A DNA stretch of 10,940 nt from Alphaproteobacteria bacterium (lineage in GTDB: Bacteria > Pseudomonadota > Alphaproteobacteria > Sphingomonadales > Sphingomonadaceae), in NCBI GenBank assembly GCA_018828205.1, contig JAHJWA010000038.1:1-10940 (forward strand). Reading direction: 5' to 3'. The notes under the pieces were generated by a model. That model worked only from the letters and a program-made list of their open reading frames with translations. It did not search any database and had not been told where the DNA came from. Both the position numbers and the translations under genes were made by a program. Of the stretch, positions 1-6,170 are shown in pieces (within the stretch, counting starts at the first letter, position 1; each line of letters opens with the position of its first letter).

Positions 1-229
1 GTGGCGGTGGCGGCGCGGGCTCCGCAGGGGCGGGCGCGCCTTCGCCGATATGCGGCCGCACCGCTTGCGGCAGCGGAACTTCGGGCGCTTGCGCGGGGGT
101 CTCGACCGCGGGTCCGTCCTGATACCAGCTGTGCTTGCACTTGGCGCAGCGGACCGTGCGACCGTCCACGCCGATCGCGCTATCGGGCACGACGTAGCGG
201 GTGGAGCAGGCGGGACAGGCGATGATCAT
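1..229 (-). CDS. MJ0042-type zinc-ribbon protein, 3' end beyond window
   Basis: The minus strand from the ATG at 229 reads MIIACPACSTRYVVPDSAIG and then a second cysteine pair, CAKC, followed by HSWYQDG. The four cysteines (5, 8, 28, 31) form the CxxC...CxxC zinc ribbon of the MJ0042 family, an N-terminal domain found in many alphaproteobacterial proteins of unknown role. After residue 40 the sequence becomes rich in Pro, Ala and Glu, a low-complexity linker, and it leaves the window at base 1 after about 76 residues. In related proteins such a linker often leads to a single membrane segment and a further domain, but that cannot be seen here. The gene diverges from ftsE, with 164 bases between the two starts. 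No strong ribosome-binding site precedes the ATG. The family call is firm; the function is unknown. Confidence 0.85.
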   Translation of the reverse strand, partial: MIIACPACSTRYVVPDSAIGVDGRTVRCAKCKHSWYQDGPAVETPAQAPEVPLPQAVRPHIGEGAPAPAEPAPPPP

Positions 230-292
230 TGCACTCGGTCTTAGGCCGGTGCCCGAATCGCAACAAGGGCGACATCTGTCGGCAATCGGAGC

Positions 293-310
293 TGTGGGCT
301 TTTTTCCACA
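293..310. repeat. short inverted repeat in the ftsE upstream region
   Basis: TGTGG at 293-297 and CCACA at 306-310 could pair around an eight-base loop that contains six T residues. A five-base stem is weak. It could be chance, or an operator half-site pair just upstream of the putative ftsE -10 element. It is too small and badly placed to be a convincing terminator for either divergent gene. Confidence 0.25.
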
Positions 311-320
311 CCGGTGCGCG

Positions 321-328
321 GCTATATC
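321..328 (+). promoter_or_regulatory. putative -10 element for the ftsE operon
   Basis: GCTATATC matches the Caulobacter-type housekeeping -10 consensus GCTANAWC at every defined position. A matching -35 (TTGACGS-like) is not evident at the proper distance; only a T-rich run at 300-305 lies there. Transcription would be expected to begin around 334-336, just before an ATG at 338. The placement ahead of ftsE is sensible, but the missing -35 keeps this tentative. Confidence 0.4.
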
Positions 329-337
329 CGGTACAAG

Positions 338-397
338 ATGGGCATTTCCGGCATTTTCGCGGCGTTGGGGCGCCTTTTCGCGAAGCGCTGCGCGTGA
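338..397 (+). CDS. putative 19-residue leader peptide overlapping the ftsE start
   Basis: ATG at 338 opens a frame encoding MGISGIFAALGRLFAKRCA, whose TGA (395-397) overlaps the ftsE GTG (394-396) in a GTGA arrangement. The same style of overlap joins ftsE to ftsX (ATGA) and ftsX to the next gene (GTGA), so translational coupling is plausible. The ATG lies only a few bases after the start site expected from the -10 at 321-328, so it might be read from a leaderless or near-leaderless transcript; no Shine-Dalgarno sequence is visible. The peptide is short, hydrophobic with basic residues, and matches nothing I know. It may be an accidental frame in GC-rich DNA. Confidence 0.3.
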   Translation: MGISGIFAALGRLFAKRCA

Positions 398-1149
398 GCC
401 GGTCCGAAGAGGAAATCGTCCGCTTCGACAATGTCGGCCTGCGCTATGGCACCGACAGGGAAGTGCTGAGCAACATCGCCTTCAGCCTCTACCCGGGCCG
501 GTTCTATTTTCTCACCGGGGCAAGCGGAGCGGGCAAGACCTCGTTGCTGCGGCTGCTCTACCTCGCCCAGCGTCCGTCGCGCGGCGCGATCCGCATGTTC
601 GGGCGCGACGTCATCACCCAGCCGCGCGAGAAGCTGCCCTCGTTCCGGCGGCGGCTCGGAGTGGTGTTTCAGGATTTCCGGCTCGTCGAGCACCTCTCGG
701 CTTTCGACAACATCGCGCTGCCGCTGCGGGTCTCGGGTGTGCGCGAGGCGGATGTGCACAAGCCGGTGGCGGACATGCTCGACTGGGTCGGGCTGGGGAA
801 CCGAGCGGATGCCCGCCCTGCGACGCTGTCGGGCGGAGAGCAGCAGCGCGTCGCCATCGCCCGCGCGGTGATCGCCCGGCCCGATCTGCTGGTCGCCGAC
901 GAACCCACCGGCAATGTCGATCCCGAGATGGCGCTCAAGCTCATTCGCCTGTTCGAGGCGCTCAACCGGCTGGGGACCACGGTGGTGGTGGCGACCCACG
1001 ATGTCCATTTGCTGCGCAAGGTCCCGGATTCGCTGATCATGCGGCTCGACAAGGGGCAGCTTTCCGATCCCACCGGGGCGCTGCGCTACCCGCCGCGCAA
1101 CCCGATATCCGCGTCGGCGCCCCAGGCGCCGAGGGATAGCGGAGGATGA
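394..1149 (+). CDS. ftsE: Cell-division ABC transporter ATP-binding protein FtsE
   Basis: FtsE is the cytoplasmic ATPase of the FtsEX complex, which in studied bacteria works at the divisome and activates periplasmic cell-wall hydrolases rather than moving a solute. From the GTG start (251 residues) the ABC motifs are all present: Walker A GASGAGKT at 42-49, Q-loop Gln93 in VVFQDF, signature LSGGE at 145-149, Walker B LLVADE ending at the catalytic Glu170, and switch His202 in ATHD. LYLAQRPSRG and GNVDPEMA are typical of FtsE. The open frame runs back to an ATG at 229, but homology begins near IVRFDNVGLRYG, so GTG at 394 fits better. It lacks a clear ribosome-binding site but overlaps the stop of a short upstream frame. 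The C-terminal 20 residues form a Pro/Ala-rich tail. The stop overlaps the ftsX ATG (ATGA at 1146-1149). Confidence 0.95.
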   Translation: MSRSEEEIVRFDNVGLRYGTDREVLSNIAFSLYPGRFYFLTGASGAGKTSLLRLLYLAQRPSRGAIRMFGRDVITQPREKLPSFRRRLGVVFQDFRLVEHLSAFDNIALPLRVSGVREADVHKPVADMLDWVGLGNRADARPATLSGGEQQRVAIARAVIARPDLLVADEPTGNVDPEMALKLIRLFEALNRLGTTVVVATHDVHLLRKVPDSLIMRLDKGQLSDPTGALRYPPRNPISASAPQAPRDSGG

Positions 1150-2078
1150 GCGGACCGCCGGTCATGACGCGCGTGATCGAACGCGGCCTGGCGCCGCTCA
1201 AGGGCCGGCGCGCTTCGCATCTGCTGCCGCGTGCGCGGCTGGGCGGGCCGATGCCCTGGGTGATCGCGATCATGGTCGCGCTGACCGTGCTGGCGGCGGG
1301 CGGGGCGCTGGCGCTGACCAATCTGGTCGACCGCGCGCGTGCCGATCTGGCGGGCGGGGTCACGGTGCAGATCGTCGAGGCCGATCCGGTGCTGCGCGCG
1401 GCGCAGGCCGATCGCACACTGGCGGTGCTGCGCGGTTTTCCGGGTGTCGACACCCTGCGCCGCGTACCGCAGGCGGAGCTCGAGGCGCTGATCGAACCCT
1501 GGCTCGGCGGCGGGGTGCGCAGCGAGGTGGTGCCGCTGCCGGCGCTGATCGACGTCCGGCTCGACGGTGAGGTCGGCGAGGCGACGCTCGACCGCCTGCG
1601 CAGCGCGCTCGCCGAGGTCGCGCCCGATGCGCGGATCGATGCACAGTCCGACTGGCTCGGCCCGGTGTTCAGCGCCATCGCCGCGCTGCGCTGGCTGGCC
1701 ATCGGGCTGATCGCGCTGCTCGCCTTCACCAGCGCCGCGGCGGTCTGGCTCGCGGCGCGCAACGCGCTCAACGCCAACCGCTCGACCATCGAGGTGGTCC
1801 ATCTGCTCGGCGGCACCGATGGCCAGATCGCGCGGATATTCCAGCGCTCGGTGCTGATCGACGCCGCGCTGGGCGGGGGCGTCGGGCTGGTGCTGGGCTG
1901 GATCGCGCTCACCCTGCTCGGCGCGCAATTCGCCGCGCTCGACGCCGGGCTGGTTCAGGGCGGCGGGCTGGGCGGTTTCGACTGGCTGCTGATGGCGCTT
2001 GTCCCCTTCGGTGCAATTGCAATCGCCTTGCTCACCGCGCGGATGACGGTATTGGCCTCGTTGAGGAAAATGTTGTGA
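1146..2078 (+). CDS. ftsX: Cell-division permease-like protein FtsX
   Basis: FtsX is the membrane partner of FtsE. Its periplasmic domain signals to peptidoglycan hydrolases or their activators. The 310-residue product shows the family layout: a basic cytoplasmic N-terminus, membrane segment 1 (about 37-58), a periplasmic domain of roughly 115 residues (60-175), then segments at about 177-204, 236-263 and 278-300. The cytoplasmic loop between segments 2 and 3, NRSTIEVVHLLGGTDGQIAR, is the conserved FtsX region that contacts FtsE. The start is uncertain. ATG at 1146 overlaps the ftsE stop, and GGAGG at 1141-1145 abuts it with no spacer. A second in-frame ATG at 1164 (MTRVIERG) is possible, but GGAGG is then 18 bases away. 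Coupled translation from 1146 is preferred. The stop overlaps the GTG of the next gene. Confidence 0.9.
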   Translation: MSGPPVMTRVIERGLAPLKGRRASHLLPRARLGGPMPWVIAIMVALTVLAAGGALALTNLVDRARADLAGGVTVQIVEADPVLRAAQADRTLAVLRGFPGVDTLRRVPQAELEALIEPWLGGGVRSEVVPLPALIDVRLDGEVGEATLDRLRSALAEVAPDARIDAQSDWLGPVFSAIAALRWLAIGLIALLAFTSAAAVWLAARNALNANRSTIEVVHLLGGTDGQIARIFQRSVLIDAALGGGVGLVLGWIALTLLGAQFAALDAGLVQGGGLGGFDWLLMALVPFGAIAIALLTARMTVLASLRKML

Positions 2079-2605
2079 TCCTGCGCTTTGCTGCCTTTCT
2101 ATTGCTCCTGTACGCACTGGGCTTCGTCGGTTTTGCGGTGACGCTGCCGCAGCCGCTGGGCGATGTCGAAACCGATGCGGTGGTGGTGCCCACCGGTGGC
2201 TCGGGCCGGATCGCGCGCGGGCTCGATGTGGTGCGCGCTGGCAAGGCACGGCAGATGTTCGTCTCGGGCGTCGATCCCGAGGTCAAGCCGCAGGAATTCG
2301 CCACCGAGTTCGAGGTTGCCGGGCGGGAGATGGACTGCTGCGTTACGCTGGGCTTTCTGGCGGTGGACACGCGTTCCAACGCCGGCGAGGTCGCGCAATG
2401 GGTGACCGAGAACGACATCGAGAGCCTGCGTCTGGTCACCACCGACTGGCACATGCGGCGCGCCTCGGGCGAGATCCGCGGCGCGATCCCCGAGAGCGTG
2501 GTGATCTACGAGGACGCGGTGCCTTCCAGCCCCGACCTGCAGCAATTGTTCCTCGAATACAACAAGCTGCTTGCCTCGTCGGTCTCGCAGGGCATGCCCG
2601 CCTGA
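2075..2605 (+). CDS. YdcF/ElyC/SanA-like DUF218 membrane protein
   Basis: The GTG start at 2075 lies inside the ftsX stop (GTGA). The 176-residue product has one N-terminal membrane segment (about 3-23) followed by a DUF218 domain. Seen motifs are VVVPTGGSGR (36-45), DTRSNAGE (98-105) and TTDWHMRRA (122-130), matching the family pattern of a glycine-rich start, an acid/Arg/Asn-Ala segment and a T(S/D)xxHmxRA segment. In E. coli the relatives SanA and ElyC affect envelope permeability and lipid-carrier or peptidoglycan metabolism, but no catalytic activity is settled for this subfamily. The product is on the short side for the family and probably sits at the inner membrane with its domain in the periplasm. 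Placement between ftsX and an acyltransferase suggests an envelope role (inference). The family call is good; the exact function is unknown. Confidence 0.8.
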   Translation: MILRFAAFLLLLYALGFVGFAVTLPQPLGDVETDAVVVPTGGSGRIARGLDVVRAGKARQMFVSGVDPEVKPQEFATEFEVAGREMDCCVTLGFLAVDTRSNAGEVAQWVTENDIESLRLVTTDWHMRRASGEIRGAIPESVVIYEDAVPSSPDLQQLFLEYNKLLASSVSQGMPA

Positions 2606-2607
2606 CC

Positions 2608-3288
2608 ATGCTGCTGCTGCGCAACATCGCCTTCTACTTGGCGTTTTACCTCGGCTCGATCGTGGTGACGAGCGGCACGCTGCTGGCGCTGCCCTTCACC
2701 CGCGAACTGTTCCGCAGGCTGGTCCATTCCTGGAGCGCCTGGCACCGCTGGTGCGTGACCCATCTGCTCGGCTGCGAGGTGGTGATCGAGGGCAAGCCGC
2801 CGACCGAACCGGTGCTCTACGCGGTCAAGCACGAGAGCTTCTTCGAGGCGATCGACACGCCGAAGCTGTTTCCGCTGCCGGCGGTCTTCGCCAAGGAAGA
2901 GCTGTTCAAGATCGTCGGCTGGGGCCGCGCGGGGCGCGCCTATGGGCTCATCCCGGTGGCGCGCGGCGCGGGCGCGCGGGCATTGATCGCGATGATCCGC
3001 GAGGCCAGGCGGATGGCCGCGAGCGGCCGTCCGCTGGTGATCTTCCCCGAGGGCACGCGCGTGCCGCATGGCGAGCGGCGCCGGCTGCAGGCCGGGTTCG
3101 CGGGGCTCTACAAGGCGCTCGGCCTGACGGTGATCCCGGTCGCGGTCGACAGCGGTCCGCTCTATCATCGCGGGCTCAAGCTGCCGGGGCGGATCACCTA
3201 CCGCTTCGGTGAGCCGATCCCGCCGGGTCTGGATCGCACCGATGTCGAAGCCCGCGTGCTCGAAGCGATCAACGCGCTCAATTCCTAG
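2608..3288 (+). CDS. PlsC-like 1-acyl-glycerol-3-phosphate acyltransferase
   Basis: This is a lysophospholipid acyltransferase of the PlsC family, which adds the second acyl chain to lysophosphatidate in phospholipid synthesis at the inner membrane. The 226-residue product starts with a hydrophobic segment (about 5-30). Motif I is AVKHESFFEAID (72-83), with His75 but Glu80 where HX4D has Asp. Motif III is VIFPEGTR (144-151), and VIPVAVDSG (175-183) follows as the usual hydrophobic motif IV. ATG at 2608 is two bases after the upstream stop; the frame stays open further upstream, but that part is a shadow of the DUF218 gene. It is the last gene of the ftsE operon and ends in a CTAG shared with hisC. 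The family is confident. Substrate could be lysophosphatidate or another lysolipid, so no gene symbol is assigned. Confidence 0.88.
   Translation: MLLLRNIAFYLAFYLGSIVVTSGTLLALPFTRELFRRLVHSWSAWHRWCVTHLLGCEVVIEGKPPTEPVLYAVKHESFFEAIDTPKLFPLPAVFAKEELFKIVGWGRAGRAYGLIPVARGAGARALIAMIREARRMAASGRPLVIFPEGTRVPHGERRRLQAGFAGLYKALGLTVIPVAVDSGPLYHRGLKLPGRITYRFGEPIPPGLDRTDVEARVLEAINALNS
3285..3288. other. CTAG tetranucleotide holding both convergent stop codons
   Basis: The TAG of the plsC-like gene occupies 3286-3288 on the plus strand, and the TAG of hisC is read from 3287 to 3285 on the minus strand. The palindrome CTAG therefore ends both genes, and they overlap by four bases. There is no room for an intergenic terminator, so transcripts from either side must run into the opposite gene or end inside coding sequence. 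Confidence 0.95.
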
Positions 3289-4391
3289 GCCGCGGCTTCG
3301 GCCTCGCGGCGCAGCACCGCGGCTATGCTGTCCATGTCCTCGTCGCTGCCGATGGTGATCCGCAGCGCCTGAGGCAGGCCTTGCCCCGGCAAATGGCGCA
3401 CCGCGTAGCCGGCTTCGGCCAGCGCCGACAGGGCCCGCTCCGCGCTCAGCGCGCCCTCGAACAGCACCAGCAGAAAATTGGCCTTGCTCGGCACCGCGCG
3501 CAGGCCGCGATTGCCCAATGCCTCGACCGCCTTGGCGAAGCGCGCCAGCCCTGCGGCATTGTGCGCGCGCGAGCGCTCGACGAAGGCCTGGTCGCCGACC
3601 GCGGCGCGCGCCGCGACCTGGCCGCTGACGGTGACGTTGAACGGCCCGCGAATCCGGTTGAGCGTCGCGATCAGACCCGGCGCTCCGGTGGCCCAGCCGA
3701 TCCGCTCGCCCGCCAGCCCGTAGATCTTGGAAAAGGTGCGGGTCACCAGCACATTGTCGTGGCGCGCCGCCAACGCCAGCCCGCCATCGTCCTCGCCCGC
3801 TTCGAGATACTCGCCATAGGCCTGATCGAGCACGAACAGCACGTCGCGCGGCAGGCCCGCGTGCAGCCGGGCCACCTCGGCGGCGGACAGGCAGGTGCCG
3901 GTCGGGTTGTTGGGGTTGGCGACGAAGACGACGCGGGTGGCCGGTGTCACCGCAGCCAGCAGCGCGTCGACATCGGCGCCGTAGTCGCGGTCGGGTGCCT
4001 CGACCGGCGTCGCGCCGCAGCGCCGTGCCGCGATATCGTAGACCGCGAAGCTGTAGCGCGGGAACAGCACTTCGTCGCCCGGACCGGCATAGCCTTGCGC
4101 GGCGAGATTGAGCAGCTCGTCCGAGCCGGTACCGCAGACGATCCGCGCAGGATCGATGCCGTGCAGCGCGCCGATGGCCGCACGCAGTTCACGCGCATCG
4201 GGATCAGGGTAGCGCGCCCCGGTGCTCACCCTGGCCAGCGCTTCGGCCGCCGCCGGGCTGCAGCCGAGCGGGTTCTCATTGGCCGAAAGCTTGATCAGTT
4301 CGCGCCCGTCCGCGCCGGTCGCGCGGCCGGGGACATAGGCGTGGATCGCTTCGATCCAGGGTTTTGGGGTGGGTCCGGTGTCGCTCGTCAT
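3285..4391 (-). CDS. hisC: Histidinol-phosphate aminotransferase (HisC family)
   Basis: This PLP-dependent class I/II aminotransferase converts imidazole-acetol phosphate and glutamate to histidinol phosphate in histidine synthesis; family members can also act on aromatic keto acids. The 368-residue product has the expected landmarks: ELIKLSANENPLG (31-43), ARYPDPDARELR (59-70), the VFVANPNNPTGT loop (155-166), the VLDQAYGEY Asp region (187-195), the PLP lysine Lys222 in TRTFSKIYGLAGERIGW, and the C-terminal LRITIGSDEDM with Arg344. Length is normal. ATG at 4391 is preceded by AAAGG nine bases upstream (4401-4405). It diverges from metX across 65 bases and converges on the plsC-like gene. No other his gene is in view, so an aromatic amino acid role cannot be excluded. 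No missing residue was noticed. Confidence 0.93.
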   Translation of the reverse strand: MTSDTGPTPKPWIEAIHAYVPGRATGADGRELIKLSANENPLGCSPAAAEALARVSTGARYPDPDARELRAAIGALHGIDPARIVCGTGSDELLNLAAQGYAGPGDEVLFPRYSFAVYDIAARRCGATPVEAPDRDYGADVDALLAAVTPATRVVFVANPNNPTGTCLSAAEVARLHAGLPRDVLFVLDQAYGEYLEAGEDDGGLALAARHDNVLVTRTFSKIYGLAGERIGWATGAPGLIATLNRIRGPFNVTVSGQVAARAAVGDQAFVERSRAHNAAGLARFAKAVEALGNRGLRAVPSKANFLLVLFEGALSAERALSALAEAGYAVRHLPGQGLPQALRITIGSDEDMDSIAAVLRREAEAAA

Positions 4392-4456
4392 GGCGGGGAG
4401 CCTTTACGCATATCCCGGCCTTCGACAAGCGCGACTCCGGGCGATAAGGGAGGCTG
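4392..4456. promoter_or_regulatory. divergent hisC/metX promoter region
   Basis: This 65-base gap must carry the start signals of both hisC and metX unless their promoters lie inside the opposing gene. Two ribosome-binding sites are visible: AAAGG for hisC (4401-4405, minus strand) and AGGGAGG for metX (4447-4453, plus strand, three bases before the GTG). A TTGTCG on the minus strand followed by a TATG-containing stretch is a weak promoter candidate for hisC. I see no GCTANAWC-type -10 on either strand and no SAM-riboswitch-like fold. Confidence 0.5.
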
Positions 4457-5548
4457 GTGACCGAAACCTATCGCTCCTCGACCCTGCAGGCGCCGCTCGC
4501 TCTCGATGGCGGCGGCGTGCTGACGGATGTCACCGTCGCCTACGAGACCTATGGCGCGCTCGCGCCCGATCGCTCCAACGCCATCCTGCTGTGCCACGCG
4601 CTGACCGGCGACCAGTTCGTCGCCAGCGCGCATCCGGTCACGGGCAAGCCGGGCTGGTGGGGGCGAATGGTGGGGCCGGGCAGACCGATCGACACCGATC
4701 GCTACCACGTCGTCTGCGCCAATGTGATCGGCAGCTGCATGGGCTCGACCGGTCCGGCCAGCCTCGCCCCTGATGGCGCGCCCTATGCCATGCGCTTCCC
4801 CGTGATCACCATCCGCGACATGGTTCGCGGGCTGGTCGGCCTGCTCGACGCGCTGGGCATCGAGCGGCTGCACGCGGTGGTCGGCGGCTCGATGGGCGGG
4901 ATGCAGGCCCTGAGCCTCGCCGCCAACTGGCCTGATCGCGCCGCAAGGGTCCTCGCCATCGCCACCACCGCGCGGCATTCGGCGCAGAACATCGCCTTCC
5001 ACGAGGTCGGGCGGCAGGCAATCATGGCCGACCCCAACTGGCGCGAGGGCGGGTATTATGCGCACGACGACAAGCCGGGAGCCGGGCTCGCCGTGGCGCG
5101 GATGGCGGCGCATATCACCTATCTCTCCGAGGACGGGCTGACCGAGAAATTCGGCCGCCGGCTGCAGGACCGCGCCGAGAAGACCTTCGGCTTCGACGCC
5201 GATTTCCAGGTCGAGAGCTATCTGCGCTACCAGGGGAGCGGCTTCACCAAGCGCTTCGATGCGAACAGCTATCTCTACATCACCCGCGCGATGGACTATT
5301 TCGATCTCGCCGAGGAGCATGGCGGCAAGCTCGCCGAAGCTTTCGCGGGGTCGCAGGCGCGCTTCTGCCTGGTGAGCTTCGACAGCGACTGGCTCTACCC
5401 CACCGCCGAGAGCCGCCATGTCGTCCACGCGCTCAACGCCGCGGGCGCGCCGGTCAGCTTCGTCGAGCTCTCCGCGCCCTTCGGCCACGACAGCTTCCTG
5501 CTCGACGTCCCCGCGCTCGATCGGGTGGTGAAAGGGTTTCTCGAATGA
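4457..5548 (+). CDS. metX: Homoserine O-acyltransferase MetX
   Basis: MetX transfers an acyl group from acyl-CoA to the hydroxyl of homoserine, activating it for methionine synthesis. The 363-residue product has the alpha/beta-hydrolase fold markers of the family: CHALTGDQF (46-54), the GRPIDTDRYHVVCANVIGSC region, the nucleophile elbow VVGGSMGGMQ with Ser145, Asp311 in SFDSDWLYP, and His344 in PFGHDSFLL, giving a complete Ser-Asp-His triad. The GTG start at 4457 is supported by AGGGAGG three bases upstream. The stop overlaps the metW ATG (ATGA at 5545-5548), the classical metX-metW pairing. MetX enzymes of alphaproteobacteria can use succinyl-CoA rather than acetyl-CoA, so the enzyme may be a homoserine O-succinyltransferase; the sequence alone does not let me decide. 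Confidence 0.95.
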   Translation: MTETYRSSTLQAPLALDGGGVLTDVTVAYETYGALAPDRSNAILLCHALTGDQFVASAHPVTGKPGWWGRMVGPGRPIDTDRYHVVCANVIGSCMGSTGPASLAPDGAPYAMRFPVITIRDMVRGLVGLLDALGIERLHAVVGGSMGGMQALSLAANWPDRAARVLAIATTARHSAQNIAFHEVGRQAIMADPNWREGGYYAHDDKPGAGLAVARMAAHITYLSEDGLTEKFGRRLQDRAEKTFGFDADFQVESYLRYQGSGFTKRFDANSYLYITRAMDYFDLAEEHGGKLAEAFAGSQARFCLVSFDSDWLYPTAESRHVVHALNAAGAPVSFVELSAPFGHDSFLLDVPALDRVVKGFLE

Positions 5549-6153
5549 GCGCCGCTTCCTCCACCGACCTTCGCCCCGATCTTGCGGTTATCGCGGCGCA
5601 TATCGAACCCGGCACCCGCGTGCTCGACGTCGGCTGCGGCGACGGCGCGCTGATGGCGGCGCTGCTGGGCAAGGGCTGCGACGTCCGCGGGATCGAGATC
5701 GACGGCGCGCTGGTCGAGACCTGCGTTGCGCGCGGGCTCAGCGTGGTGCAGGGCGATGCCGATCGCGATCTGGTCGATTATCCCGACCACGGCTTCGACT
5801 ACGCCGTGCTCAGCCAGACGCTGCAGACCGCCGAACGTCCCGATCTGATGCTGTCCGAACTGGTCCGCGCCGGGCGCCGCGCCTTCGTCAGCTTTCCCAA
5901 TTTCGCCTATTGGCGGATGCGCTGGGCGCTGCTGCGCCATGGCCGGATGCCGGTCACCCGCCATCTCCCGGTAAGCTGGTACGCGACGCAGAACATCCAC
6001 CATGTGACGGTGCATGATTTCGAGGCATTGGCGCAGGAGCTGGGCCTGACGATCGAGCGCCGCTGGTTCTTCACCGACACCCGCGAACTGCGCCCGGGCG
6101 GCGCCAACTGGCGGGCGGAGTATGCAGTGTTCGAGGTGAGCGCGCGGGGCTGA
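5545..6153 (+). CDS. metW: MetW methyltransferase-fold partner of MetX
   Basis: MetW is a class I SAM-methyltransferase-fold protein that accompanies MetX in many proteobacteria and is needed for, or enhances, methionine formation in several of them; its own reaction is unsettled. The 202-residue product has motif I VLDVGCGDG (26-34), the acidic residue after strand 2 in GIEID, FDYAVLSQTLQT as motif IV, and the MetW-specific stretches SFPNFAYWRMRW and PVSWYATQNIHH. Length is typical. Translation is probably coupled to metX through the ATGA overlap. The gene ends 17 bases before a convergent VanZ-like gene, with no obvious hairpin-T-tract terminator between them. The assignment is firm on motifs plus context. 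Confidence 0.93.
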   Translation: MSAASSTDLRPDLAVIAAHIEPGTRVLDVGCGDGALMAALLGKGCDVRGIEIDGALVETCVARGLSVVQGDADRDLVDYPDHGFDYAVLSQTLQTAERPDLMLSELVRAGRRAFVSFPNFAYWRMRWALLRHGRMPVTRHLPVSWYATQNIHHVTVHDFEALAQELGLTIERRWFFTDTRELRPGGANWRAEYAVFEVSARG

Positions 6154-6170
6154 GCCAGTGGCTGCGCGGC

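Noticed and set aside
229..393. N-terminal extension of ftsE from an upstream ATG at 229
   Set aside because: The extra 55 residues show no ABC homology, overlap the promoter-like element, and would make the protein longer than the family.
1086..2249. Long open frame on the minus strand across ftsX (387 codons)
   Set aside because: It lies opposite a well-supported ftsX and its translation is Arg/Gln/Pro/His-rich low-complexity sequence typical of antisense frames in GC-rich DNA.
4392..4456. SAM riboswitch ahead of metX
   Set aside because: SAM riboswitches precede methionine genes in many alphaproteobacteria, but this gap is only 65 bases, includes the start regions of both genes, and shows no pseudoknot-like pairing that I can recognise.
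3381..4460. Plus-strand open frame of 359 codons across hisC
   Set aside because: hisC on the minus strand has all catalytic motifs and a ribosome-binding site; the plus-strand translation is Arg/Gln-rich with no recognisable domain.
4388..5488. Minus-strand open frame of 366 codons across metX
   Set aside because: metX is certain from its triad and context. The antisense translation is a codon-bias shadow.
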